A stretch of 64,000 nucleotides of DNA from JAVBNT01 sp031551355 (GTDB taxonomy: Bacteria > Vulcanimicrobiota > CADAWZ01), in contig JAVBNT010000002.1 in the NCBI GenBank assembly GCA_031551355.1, positions 81,460 through 145,459 on the forward strand, given 5' to 3'. The first letter of the stretch is position 1. Each line of letters opens with the position of its first letter. The notes beneath the pieces are model-generated. The model saw only the letters and a program-made list of their open reading frames with translations, did not search any database and was not told the origin of the DNA. Positions 8,260-17,186 of this stretch are shown here, piece by piece. A program made the translations under genes and the position numbers.

Positions 8260-10152
8260 TCAATCGGCAAAACTGCGATAACTGCCCTTCAGCGGAATAC
8301 TGCGCCCTATATTGTTGAATATCTGCGGGTCCTGTCGCAAATCATCGTCATAAGGATGCTCGGAATCATTTATTCCAGCGTTCTGTTCATAACTGATCAT
8401 CGGCGATACTGCCTGAAAATGCCAGAACATTTCCGCGGCGGTAATCAAATCGCAATCGGCGGCATAAAAATCATAAAACATTGCGCCGAAAGGCTGCGCA
8501 ATACCCAAATATTCTTCCACCAAAGGCTCGGTAAAATCTCCGTCAAACGACGGTTGTTTCGAGTGCGCCGCGCCGCAGAAAATCAAGTTGGACAAACCTT
8601 CCAGAAGTTTCGGCTGAAAACGGCCTATCGACCCATTTTTTGCGATAAACCCACCGCTTTCACAGGCATCCATAAGCATCACTTTTTTCACCTCGGGAAT
8701 GCGGTCCAATAAAGCATAAATCTCGCTGTCATAGATACTGCCGTCCTCATCATAGGCGCAAATCCCTGACTGCTTCGTTTCCTTATCGGTCCATCCATGT
8801 GTGGAAAAAGACAGAAAAATAAGACAGTCTTCCTGCTTTTCAAACTGGTTCAAGTCGGTAGACACGTGGTCCACAAACGCCTCAATCTGATCCAATATAT
8901 TTTCCTTCGTCGCATTGCCGTCAGTCAAAAGAAACGTTTGAATTTCCGCAGGCGGCTGCTCACTCCAGATATCTCCCGCCAGCAAAGAATCACGAAGACC
9001 CTCAGCGTCTTTAACGGCCGTATCCAAAGCTCCCTGCCAATTATTTTCAAAATGGTTTATCCCAACAAACAGGGCATACATTCTTGTATATCTCTTAGTC
9101 ATATACAGTGACACCCGGTTGGACGGTCCAGCCCCTGCGGTACTCACGCTGTACATTCCTACGGGCAAGGTGAATTCGGTTATTCTCACCTTTATCTCAT
9201 CATCATCCCAACTGTCTATGATATAGTCACGATCAGCCTGAAGTGTTTCTCCTTTTTCGTTCAATAAAGAGATGGTTCCCATCAAATTTCCAAAGCCGCT
9301 GCCTCTCAAAGAAAAAACGTCGTCCTTTCTGAGAACAAATTCAGCAGGTTCAATGCTACTTATCATCGGCGCAGCCGATGTCTGCAATGTAAAATAAACG
9401 CCCTGAACATTCCTTCCGGCAGCTGTCTCCACATAGAGCTGATAAGGTTCATTCTCTGCGATACCCTCCGGAATGCGAAGGTTTATCGTATCGTTACTCC
9501 AGGCGTCGCAATCGTAATTGAAAACCTCTATCGGCGCCGCCGCTGCCGATTCAAAAACAACCTTGCCAAACAAATACTCCACAGAACCGTCTTTATTTTT
9601 ATAAGGATTAATAAAATTTCTGCCGCGTAAAGTAATCTGCCCGTCACGCTGCGGCGAAGCGATGGGAGACACAAGCACAACTTCCGGTTTCAGCGGAACA
9701 GTCACATACAAATAGGGATTGCGCTGCACTTGGGCGCGATCCAAATCCCGTGCATGGGCAGAGCCTTTTTTCTCCACAAAATAAGGATAGTAACGCAGAT
9801 TTACAATAATGGTATCCGGTATGGTAAAGACAATTTCATTGTCGGAGATAATCTCATATTTGATCCCGGCAACAAGGCCGATATCCTGACTATCGTCGCT
9901 TACCAATACAAGTTCGTATTTTTCATCAAAAGCGGCAAAACCGGAGCCGTTCAGGTAACACTGCTCACCGGGAAGAAAGCTTATATTTCCATTATTTTCA
10001 TCAGGATTTTCACATGACATTACTTTGGGCGGAACAGACTTACCTTCGACAGCTTTGTAAGAAAATTCCCGATTCCCGGAATCCGAACATCCGCAAAAAA
10101 CAAAACTGAAAATTACCAGCAGAACCAATCCACAAATCTTTTTTCTCATCAT
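8260..10152 (-). CDS. Caspase-family (C14) lipoprotein with IPT/TIG domains
   Basis: Predicted envelope protein of 630 residues. It begins with a hydrophobic leader ending in FVFCGCS, consistent with lipoprotein processing. Residues about 25-345 form three immunoglobulin-like IPT/TIG-type units with repeated patterns such as VVLVSPIASPQRDGQITLRG and MISSIEPAEFVLRKDDVFSL. The C-terminal part has caspase-fold features: YALFVGINHFENNWQGAL at the first strand, FLSFSTHGW with the catalytic His, and VMLMDACESGGF with the catalytic Cys. The start (ATGATG) follows GAGGTG. The gene stands alone between the two inverted repeats, with a terminator behind it. Substrate and activation signal are unknown; extracytoplasmic Arg/Lys-specific proteolysis is only a possibility. 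Confidence 0.85.
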   Translation of the reverse strand: MMRKKICGLVLLVIFSFVFCGCSDSGNREFSYKAVEGKSVPPKVMSCENPDENNGNISFLPGEQCYLNGSGFAAFDEKYELVLVSDDSQDIGLVAGIKYEIISDNEIVFTIPDTIIVNLRYYPYFVEKKGSAHARDLDRAQVQRNPYLYVTVPLKPEVVLVSPIASPQRDGQITLRGRNFINPYKNKDGSVEYLFGKVVFESAAAAPIEVFNYDCDAWSNDTINLRIPEGIAENEPYQLYVETAAGRNVQGVYFTLQTSAAPMISSIEPAEFVLRKDDVFSLRGSGFGNLMGTISLLNEKGETLQADRDYIIDSWDDDEIKVRITEFTLPVGMYSVSTAGAGPSNRVSLYMTKRYTRMYALFVGINHFENNWQGALDTAVKDAEGLRDSLLAGDIWSEQPPAEIQTFLLTDGNATKENILDQIEAFVDHVSTDLNQFEKQEDCLIFLSFSTHGWTDKETKQSGICAYDEDGSIYDSEIYALLDRIPEVKKVMLMDACESGGFIAKNGSIGRFQPKLLEGLSNLIFCGAAHSKQPSFDGDFTEPLVEEYLGIAQPFGAMFYDFYAADCDLITAAEMFWHFQAVSPMISYEQNAGINDSEHPYDDDLRQDPQIFNNIGRSIPLKGSYRSFAD

Positions 10153-10502
10153 TGCACCTCAATCAAATTTATCAGATTATTACAAAGCAATCCATGATAT
10201 AATGTTTTCTTCAATAAACAAAATCCTGCTTATTCAGCGGACAGTATCAAGTTTTACAATCTTATAGAATAACCGGAAAAAATACACATCGATTCAATTA
10301 CTGTAAGTCCTTGAAAAAGGTAGATAATCTCATACCGCGAGGCGGGCACCCAGAGAAATTGAGAATGAAAAGGTTACTATAAGCTACTTTGGTTGGCTTG
10401 ATTTTTTGCCCTTCGAGGGAGAAACCGGGCCCCTTAAGGACGCAAATTCTAATCTGATTCCATCAAAATGCATGTCCAGACGGCACAAAAACTACTTTAT
10501 GG

Positions 10503-10559
10503 AATACCGGAGTAAAACTCTCTGTGTTCTCGTCTTCTCTGTGAGAAACCCCTTTTCTC
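10503..10559. repeat. Right copy of the inverted repeat pair
   Basis: Near reverse complement of 7578-7631. It sits in a 476-base gap (10153-10628) that otherwise holds no convincing gene; a short plus-strand frame at 10406-10654 runs across the repeat, has no homology features and is not called. Confidence 0.75.
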
Positions 10560-10628
10560 TAATTAATGACATTGTGAGTCGTATGGTCATCTATTACAAG
10601 TACAAGCGCCTCCCGGGTTGCAATTGCT

Positions 10629-11480
10629 CTACCTTCTACCGAACTCTTCTCTGAAAGTATAGTAATAAAAAGATTTTATACAAAAATCCTTCCAATCAAG
10701 TTCATCGGGATTTTCTTTCTCAAAACGCTCATGATATGCTGAAGTTTTGTCAAGAACAGCAAAAAAATCAACATTCCGGAGAATATTATTTGCATGCGAG
10801 GGAAAAATTGAATGCACACTATAGTTTTTATCCTTGCAAAGAGACTTTATCTGCCCGATGGATTCGGCAGCCTTGCTTGCCGCAGCCCGGTCGATACAGG
10901 GGTCCCCTTCCCCAAGCCACCAGTCTCCGGGAAACCAGACTCCCTTAAAAATATGATGTATATCGGCAAGCGAATGTTTCGGGCCGTAAACCATATAAAG
11001 CGGTTCATTGCCAAGCGTCATTGTATTGACATCATCAGTCAGCACCTTGTTGAAAAAAGACAAATACCACTGCCGTCCCCGGCCTTTTTTCATCTTATCC
11101 CAGGCATTGGCATCCAGATCCGGCTTCGGTCCTCCCCTGTTTTGCCCCCAATACCTTTCCGATATTCTCAAAAAAAGCGGAACGGAATAATGAACGGAAA
11201 AATCAGCGGCAGGGAAAATATTTCTGTATTCATGTATTGAGGCGCAATGGTCAAGATGCGGGTGTGAAAGCAGCAGGTATTTGCATATCCATCCATTGTC
11301 ATCCAGGAACTGCTTTACCTGCAGCGCCGGTTCCGGTTCACCCTTTGTCGCCATCGGCATCTCCATCACCGCGCACTCTCCGCCCGACTCAAGAACCCAT
11401 GTGCCGACTTTTAAGTCACTGTGAGTTCCAACAAGATAAATGCCGTCAGCCATACGGTCGCTCTTGTATGGTATTTTCAT
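10629..11480 (-). CDS. Metallo-beta-lactamase-fold hydrolase
   Basis: MBL-superfamily enzyme of 283 residues. Metal-binding residues are seen in LLSHPHLDHC (HxHxDH), in KHSLADIHH, in FPGDWW and in IFPSHAN near the C-terminus. These match the dinuclear metal site of the superfamily, but the substrate is not evident; it is not an obvious beta-lactamase or glyoxalase II. I choose the ATG at 11480, preceded by GGGGAG at suitable spacing, over an upstream extension to 11579 that would include the terminator of the gene before it. It follows the phosphofructokinase-like gene on the same strand but is separated by a hairpin. Confidence 0.8.
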   Translation of the reverse strand: MKIPYKSDRMADGIYLVGTHSDLKVGTWVLESGGECAVMEMPMATKGEPEPALQVKQFLDDNGWICKYLLLSHPHLDHCASIHEYRNIFPAADFSVHYSVPLFLRISERYWGQNRGGPKPDLDANAWDKMKKGRGRQWYLSFFNKVLTDDVNTMTLGNEPLYMVYGPKHSLADIHHIFKGVWFPGDWWLGEGDPCIDRAAASKAAESIGQIKSLCKDKNYSVHSIFPSHANNILRNVDFFAVLDKTSAYHERFEKENPDELDWKDFCIKSFYYYTFREEFGRR

Positions 11481-11500
11481 AAACACTCCCCTACTTAATA

Positions 11501-11544
11501 AAAAGGGGCAGCGCGTTTTTTTCCTTAACGAGACAGCCCCTTTG
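11501..11544 (-). terminator. Terminator after the cNMP-phosphofructokinase gene
   Basis: Arms AAAAGGGGC (11501-11509) and GCCCCTTTG (11536-11544) pair over a 26-base loop and lie 45 bases after the stop of the phosphofructokinase-like gene; on the minus strand the right arm is followed by a short T-run. Confidence 0.6.
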
Positions 11545-11588
11545 TTTTTATAGATTATGCGGATATTCCGCAAGTTCATAGACCAGCG

Positions 11589-13082
11589 CTAATACAATCT
11601 GTTGGCAAGTTTCACATACTCAATACTGACTGAATTATTCGTCGTAATTTCTTCAAAAGGAATTTCACCCTGTATAAGCCCTCTAACCGAAGGCATCAGT
11701 TTGGTTTTTCCTTCCGCCGCCATCTCTGCAACCTTGCTCGCCATACTCTGGGCAAGCGTTATATCAAGATTATTCGGAGTAGCGCCTCTGATATCTCTGG
11801 AAAACGGCTCGCAAATAACTTTCATTCTCGTATTTAAGCCGGCGTTTATCAGCTCATCTCTGAAAAACTCGGCGGCATTGCCGGTATGACCGGAATTTTT
11901 GCGCTCCTCTTTTTTATACCCTTCGGCAACAACAATCACCGCATTGTCCATTTCGGAAAGTGCCTTGTTGATGGCATGAAGATTATACTGATGTCCCGGC
12001 AGCACTGCCAGATGGGCACCGGCACCGACACATGAGTGCAGCGCATGATAGCCTCCCATAGCGCCCATCATTTCCACAATATAACACCTGTGGTGAGTTT
12101 GTGCGTCAGCAAGATAACATCTGACCTTTTCAGCGCCAACTTCAACGCCGGTATACTGGCCTATGGTATCGGAACCAAGCACATCGCTATCAATCGTTGC
12201 CGGAATGAAAAATATCTGCATACTGTCAGGCAGGAGTTTGACAAAATCCCTTAAACCGCCAAAAGTACCGTTACCTCCAATAGCCACCAGCATCTTTACA
12301 TGTCTCTTAATCGCATTTGAGGCGGCCTGCTGCTGCAGCTTTAGTTCCCTAAACTCAGGAAAACGTTCCGACCGGAAGTCTGCTCCTCTGGCATCACGTA
12401 AATTCCTGGCGTGAATGACTCCGGGAACGTGATCCAGCGCGGCAAAAATTTTCGGATCGTCAATGAGGCATCTGAAATCCGAATCGGCTCCGTTTACAAG
12501 CGATCTATATCCCTGAGCAGCTACAAAAACCTTGCGTCCGGCTCTTTCCAGATATTCGGTAAGAAAAGCAATCATTGAATTCTTTCCCGGTGCACAGCCT
12601 CCGTCCTGAACAATAAGCACGTCTATATAATTAAAAACATCAGAGTTAGCTTTATAAAAATTCTTGAAATAATGTTGAAAACGCAAAAAAAGATTAACCA
12701 TCTGTGCCGGCCCCAGAATATCCGGACGCTGAAACAGTTCATGTTTAATGCAGACTACCTTGCCGCCGGTAACAGCCCTCACACGTCCGCCCTGAGGTTT
12801 CTCCGCAAAAACACCCTGAATACCGAAGACATCTCCGGACTTATAAATCGTGCTGATACGCTCATAAAGCTCATAAACAAATTCACCGCTCTGCACAATA
12901 ATGGCAGCGCCGATCTGATCACCGTTCTCAAAAGCGATCTCTCCTGCCGAATACTCCTGTACCAAAAGAAGCGAACAAAATTTCTCTATTTCCGAATCGG
13001 ACATACCTTCAAAAAACTTCATATCGTTCAGAAGTTTTCTGGACTCGACATCGTCCGAACCAATACCGTTTCTAAGAATCAT
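11589..13082 (-). CDS. Cyclic-nucleotide-binding domain fused to a phosphofructokinase-like domain
   Basis: Fusion of 497 residues. Residues about 15-125 have the cNMP-binding (CRP/PKA-regulatory type) beta-roll pattern: FFEGMSDSEIEKFCSLL, IAFENGDQIGAAIIVQSGEF, YKSGDVFGIQGVF. From about residue 145 the protein follows 6-phosphofructokinase: VQDGGCAPGKNSMI, the nucleotide loop AIGGNGTFGG, the catalytic PATIDSDVLGSDTIGQYTG and EMMGAMGGYHAL. The usual GGDGS aspartate is Asn here and PKTIDND is PATIDSD, so phosphoryl donor preference and activity are uncertain. The ATG at 13082 follows GGGAGGG; a TTG 15 bases earlier is disfavoured. I infer allosteric control of a glycolytic or related kinase by a cyclic nucleotide or analogue. 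Confidence 0.85.
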   Translation of the reverse strand: MILRNGIGSDDVESRKLLNDMKFFEGMSDSEIEKFCSLLLVQEYSAGEIAFENGDQIGAAIIVQSGEFVYELYERISTIYKSGDVFGIQGVFAEKPQGGRVRAVTGGKVVCIKHELFQRPDILGPAQMVNLFLRFQHYFKNFYKANSDVFNYIDVLIVQDGGCAPGKNSMIAFLTEYLERAGRKVFVAAQGYRSLVNGADSDFRCLIDDPKIFAALDHVPGVIHARNLRDARGADFRSERFPEFRELKLQQQAASNAIKRHVKMLVAIGGNGTFGGLRDFVKLLPDSMQIFFIPATIDSDVLGSDTIGQYTGVEVGAEKVRCYLADAQTHHRCYIVEMMGAMGGYHALHSCVGAGAHLAVLPGHQYNLHAINKALSEMDNAVIVVAEGYKKEERKNSGHTGNAAEFFRDELINAGLNTRMKVICEPFSRDIRGATPNNLDITLAQSMASKVAEMAAEGKTKLMPSVRGLIQGEIPFEEITTNNSVSIEYVKLANRLY

Positions 13083-13116
13083 TGCAAACCCTCCCAAAAT
13101 ACTAAAAAATTAATTA

Positions 13117-14523
13117 TCATCCGATAAAAGCAAGCAGTTTCTTCAATAAAGAAGGCATATTTTCATAAGGCGGAAACCTGAAATCCACATCAAAGCCAAG
13201 TTTTCTTTCCATCACACTCTTCAGATGCGAAAACGTATCAAATCCGGCCTTGCCGTGGTAAGCACCCATTCCGCTGTTTCCGACCCCTCCAAACGGCAGA
13301 AACGGATTGCTTAAATGAAGTACGGTATCATTAACACATACTCCCCCGGAAGAAACGGAACCTATAACCTGATTCTTAACATCATCATTATCCGTAAAAA
13401 GATAGAGAGCCAGTGGTTTAGGCCTTGATTTAAGTTCATTGATTACTTCCGAAATATTCTCATAACAAATTACCGGCAGTAGCGGACCAAAAACTTCTTC
13501 CTGCATAATAGGACTGTCCCAGGTAATTCCATCTAAAACAGTCGGGGAAAAATACAGCGATTCTTCATCAAAATCGCCTCCCAACAAAATATTGCCGTCC
13601 TGCAAAAGAGACGATAAACGTTTCAGGTGGCGTAAATTTATGATCCTTGAATAACTCCGGGAATCTTTAGGCGAAGCGGTATAAAAATCCTTTATAGTCT
13701 CGTAAATCATTGACAGGACAAGCTTCTTTTCACTGAAACGCAAAAGAAGATAGTCCGGAGCTACGCAAGTCTGGCCGGCGTTAAAAAACTTACCCCAAAT
13801 AATACGCTTTACCGCACTTTGCAAATTACTGACATTATGCAGTATACACGGGCTTTTTCCGCCCAGTTCCAACGTTAACGGCGTCAGATTTTTTGCCGCG
13901 GCCGCCATCACAGAATGCGCTGCCGCAGGTCCGCCGGTATAAAAAATATAGTCAAACTTTGATTCCAGCAGCAGCTTTGTCTCATCAACACCGCCGTCAA
14001 CGACTTCGATCAAGGAAGAATCAAAGTAATCGCCTATGAGCTTCACCAGTAAAGACGTAGTCGCCGCCGAATACTCCGAAGGTTTCAAAACAACGGTATT
14101 CCCTGCAGCAACAGCAGCCATAGCGGGAATCAGAGATAGGCTGAAAGGATAATTCCAGGGGGAAATAATAAGAACAACACCATAAGGTTCCGGCTGTATA
14201 TAACTTGAAGCAGGCCAATGAAGCATCGGCGTGGTGACTTTTCTTTTTGCAGACCATGATGTTATTTTTTTACAGAGTAATGCCAGTTCACTCTTCGTGG
14301 AAAGAAGCTCGGCAAGATAAGTTTCACTCTGGCAGCGGCCCAAATCTTTTTTTAAAGCTTCGAATATTTCTTTTTCATGTTTTTCAAATATTACGGAAAA
14401 TTTACCGAGCTGCTCTTTACGGAAAGAAAGATCTTTTGTTCGTCCGCTTGAAAAAAAGTCCTGTTTAGCGGCAACTATATTTTCAAAGCGTTTTTTTTCG
14501 TCAACATCCATAATATAGCTCAT
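13117..14523 (-). CDS. Aldehyde dehydrogenase, class 3-like
   Basis: NAD(P)-dependent aldehyde oxidation enzyme of 468 residues, short for the superfamily as in class 3 ALDHs. Visible motifs are IISPWNYPFSLSLIPAMAA (cofactor entry), the general-base glutamate in LTLELGGKSPCI near residue 217, and the nucleophile in FNAGQTCVAPDYLLL near residue 250; a PFLPFGGVGNSGMGAYHG motif lies near the C-terminus. The frame opens 23 bases inside the 3' end of glnA. The first ATG (14523) has AGGAG only 2 bases away and the second (14511) about 14 bases away, so the exact start is unresolved. Coupling to glutamine synthetase is suggested by overlap. Confidence 0.9.
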   Translation of the reverse strand: MSYIMDVDEKKRFENIVAAKQDFFSSGRTKDLSFRKEQLGKFSVIFEKHEKEIFEALKKDLGRCQSETYLAELLSTKSELALLCKKITSWSAKRKVTTPMLHWPASSYIQPEPYGVVLIISPWNYPFSLSLIPAMAAVAAGNTVVLKPSEYSAATTSLLVKLIGDYFDSSLIEVVDGGVDETKLLLESKFDYIFYTGGPAAAHSVMAAAAKNLTPLTLELGGKSPCILHNVSNLQSAVKRIIWGKFFNAGQTCVAPDYLLLRFSEKKLVLSMIYETIKDFYTASPKDSRSYSRIINLRHLKRLSSLLQDGNILLGGDFDEESLYFSPTVLDGITWDSPIMQEEVFGPLLPVICYENISEVINELKSRPKPLALYLFTDNDDVKNQVIGSVSSGGVCVNDTVLHLSNPFLPFGGVGNSGMGAYHGKAGFDTFSHLKSVMERKLGFDVDFRFPPYENMPSLLKKLLAFIG

Positions 14524-15931
14524 ACTCCTGAGGAGTTGGCTGAAGCGACATTTGCTGCGCTTCCGCCCTTTTATGCTTTATCCATCCGTCAATCAGCTGC
14601 GGAGTAAAAACATTGTCATAAAGCAAAAATTCATTATCTTCTTCAAGAGCATCAAGCGCTTCAGGCAAATCAACCGGCAGCGATTTTATCGACTTTCTCT
14701 CGAATTCGCTCAATTCAAAAATATTGCCGTCAAAAGGACCCACACCTTCTTTGGCAGGATCCATTTCCTTTCTTATACCGTCAATACCGGCCATTATCAT
14801 TGCCGCGAACATCAAATAAGGATTGGCAGTCGCATCCCCGGCACGGTATTCAAATCTCTTGTCGGAAGGACTGTTTACATATCCGGGAATACGTATTGCC
14901 GCCGATCTGTTGGCTTTGCCGAAAACTAAGGAAACAGGGGCCTCATATCCGGGAATAAGCCGCTTATATGAATTTGTGGAAGGATTGGCGATTGCACTTA
15001 TAGCCCTTGCATGCACCAGCATACCGGTCATAAAATGTATTGCCGTTTTACTCATTCCGGCGTATCCCGACTGATCGTAAAACTTGGGCAAATCACCGTC
15101 CATAAGTTTAAAATGAACGTGGAATCCATTTCCGGGTGCACCATACATGGGTTTGGGCATAAAAGTTGCCGTTATACCGCTGCGGGCGGCAAAGTTACGC
15201 ACCGCATATTTTATCTTCATTGAGATATCGGCCATTACAACAGGAGAGTCAAACTCAGTTTCTATTTCAACCTGCCCCGGACCTCCTACTTCGTGATGAT
15301 GGTATTTCACGATTACCCCCATATTCAGCAGTTCTTCGCACAGAATGCTGCGCAGCGACGCAAAGCGGTCTGCAGGCTGTTCTCCATGATAACCGCCCTT
15401 GAGAGTCATCTGATAGCCGTGATTACCAAATCCGTTCTGGGCAAAATCCCAATGTGACTGACGGGAGTTGACGGAGAAAAAGGAAGACGGCATCGTATTG
15501 CCGTAGCGAACGTCATCAAAAAGATAAAATTCAAATTCCGGACCGAGAAGCAGCCTGTCACCAACTCCCAGCTTAACCATAGAAGCTTCGGCTTTCTCGC
15601 AAACAAATCTGGGGTCCTGTTCGAAACGCGGCTCATCACCATCAACTTCATGCAAATTACAGATAAAAGCAATCGTAGGGTGTTTCCAAAACGGATCTGT
15701 AAACGCCGTAGACAGATTAGGCAATAAAAGCATATCGCTCTTGTTTACGGCATTAAAACCGTAACTTGAGCCGTCAAAGCCAAACCCCTCCTTAAAAACA
15801 GCCTCCGAAACATAGGCGGCAGGAATCGTCAAATGCCTCCAGCGGCCAAACAGATCACAGGCTTTAAAGTCTATATTCGCAATATTTTCATATTTTATAA
15901 AGTTAACAACTTCCTCAGTAGAATTAAACAT
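14501..15931 (-). CDS. glnA: Glutamine synthetase, type I
   Basis: Enzyme of 476 residues making glutamine from glutamate, ammonia and ATP. Type I features include the N-terminal ANIDFKACDLFGRWRHLTIP beta-grasp, GFGFDGSSYGF, the metal/substrate segment LLLGPEFEFYLFD, HHHEVGGPGQVEIET, the glutamate/ammonia loop region NGFHVHFKLMDG, and NRSAAIRIPGY and EYRAGDATANPYLMFAAMI near the C-terminus. The product overlaps the aldehyde dehydrogenase gene. No GlnK/amt or GlnR-type site was recognised. Confidence 0.95.
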   Translation of the reverse strand: MFNSTEEVVNFIKYENIANIDFKACDLFGRWRHLTIPAAYVSEAVFKEGFGFDGSSYGFNAVNKSDMLLLPNLSTAFTDPFWKHPTIAFICNLHEVDGDEPRFEQDPRFVCEKAEASMVKLGVGDRLLLGPEFEFYLFDDVRYGNTMPSSFFSVNSRQSHWDFAQNGFGNHGYQMTLKGGYHGEQPADRFASLRSILCEELLNMGVIVKYHHHEVGGPGQVEIETEFDSPVVMADISMKIKYAVRNFAARSGITATFMPKPMYGAPGNGFHVHFKLMDGDLPKFYDQSGYAGMSKTAIHFMTGMLVHARAISAIANPSTNSYKRLIPGYEAPVSLVFGKANRSAAIRIPGYVNSPSDKRFEYRAGDATANPYLMFAAMIMAGIDGIRKEMDPAKEGVGPFDGNIFELSEFERKSIKSLPVDLPEALDALEEDNEFLLYDNVFTPQLIDGWIKHKRAEAQQMSLQPTPQEYELYYGC

Positions 15932-15997
15932 AGTTACAATATCCCCCCAAAATCACCATTATAAATATTTAATCACAAAACAGCAAACGCATCCATA

Positions 15998-16360
15998 TTA
16001 AAGTCTGTGGCAATAGACTTCGGTTACCTTAACATTCGCTTTGTCCTGAGCAATAAACCCTGCCAGCTCAGACGGATCATATACCAGCCGGAAATTTGTG
16101 CAGTCTTTGATAATAATGTCACCGGAGTCTCCGGTACCTGGCTCTCCGGTAAAAGGCCACTGCGGTTCTTTTTTCAAATTATACTGGGCATATTCCAATC
16201 CGGCTCTCGACGCCCAGTAAGCTTTCGTTTCACCTGTAAATCTTTTTGTGAGGAATGTACTGTTCTGCATCTGATTCATAGCTACAGTCGCAAAAATAGC
16301 CAGAACTGTTATAATTGCTATTGCATAAATTAAAAGAACACCCTTTTTTATTTTAAACAT
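15998..16360 (-). CDS. Miniature PilX-like minor pilin, internally deleted paralogue
   Basis: A 120-residue protein whose N-terminal part (FKIKKGVLLIYAI, then ETKAYWASRAGLEYAQY) and C-terminal part (GDIIIKDCTNFRLVYDP...YCHRL) match the two ends of the 768-residue PilX-like protein at 17728-20034, while the entire middle is missing. The join falls at the sequence TGEPG, matching SGEPG close to the C-terminal end of the large protein. It still has the hydrophobic pilin helix (residues about 6-28). ATG 16360 follows a GGGAGGT site. It closes the decaying tandem copy of the pilin trio. It may be non-functional, or a small pilus-inserted stub. Confidence 0.8.
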   Translation of the reverse strand: MFKIKKGVLLIYAIAIITVLAIFATVAMNQMQNSTFLTKRFTGETKAYWASRAGLEYAQYNLKKEPQWPFTGEPGTGDSGDIIIKDCTNFRLVYDPSELAGFIAQDKANVKVTEVYCHRL

Positions 16361-16375
16361 TGAGACCTCCCTCAC

Positions 16376-17182
16376 TACGGTGTAACACTCATCCAATCCA
16401 AAGATTCAACATATTTTTTACCCGGATCCTGCGTGAAATCAGTACTGCCGACAACAATACTTTTTCCGGCCTCATCAATTCTGACAATACTAACTTTAAA
16501 GCTAATCCTGCCTTTTTTATCTGAATTCACTTCAAAATCCAACACATTATCGGCAACAATTTTAAAATCATAGAAAGAAAGCCCCTCGAGCTCCGGATAT
16601 GCTCCCGGAGGCTCCTTCAAGACTTTCCCTATATTTTCAACCAGACTGTCAAGCGGAGTATTGCTGTTCAATCTAAGCGCATCCGGCTGGTTAAGAAAAT
16701 AAGTTACTTTTACAAGTTTTTTATGCGGACAAAACCTGCCGGGATCTTGAGGCGATTTAATATCGTCCGCGCTACATGAATCCCCTTCGGGTAAGCATAA
16801 GTAATATATAGCGATCTTAGTCCAACGTATAATGCCGTCTCCGTCACATTGATACAGGTTATTCCGATCTGTCGGCAAAGGGAACATAAACCACCTGTTT
16901 AGAAAAAAAGCCGCTGGCCGGAGGAATGCTTTTTGAAGAATATCCCGCAAAATAGCCATAATCGGTCAGAGCTATTTCTTTATTCAATGTACTATAAATT
17001 TTGACAAAATCTCTGCTTATATCCTGCTTTACTTCACTTTTTTTCCAGAATTAAAAAAACAAACCGGCACAGTTGAAAATCAAAATCATTACCAGTCCGA
17101 ACAGAGCAACGGAAATCATTGCCTCTAAAAGTGAAAACCCATAAATCCCGGGCCGATTATAAAAAAAACGCCGCAGACGCAT
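16376..17182 (-). pseudogene. Decaying PilW-like minor pilin
   Basis: Reading the minus strand from ATG 17182 gives a prepilin N-terminus (GFSLLEAMISVALFGLVM) that ends in an in-frame TAA where the intact paralogue at 20045-20839 has Lys. The same frame continues with recognisable homology (FWKKSEVKQDISRDFVKIYS, then DYGYFAGYSS), then a shift at a run of seven T residues near 16910 is needed to enter the frame of MFPLPTDRNNLYQCDGDG, RFCPHKKLVKVTYF and the conserved end KYVESLDWMSVTP. One nonsense change plus one frameshift make this a pseudogene, unless the homopolymer shift is a sequencing error. Confidence 0.8.
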
Positions 17183-17186
17183 ACGA

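Noticed and set aside
10406..10654. Short plus-strand frame in the 10153-10628 gap
   Set aside because: It runs through the inverted repeat and into the end of the metallo-hydrolase gene, with no family features.
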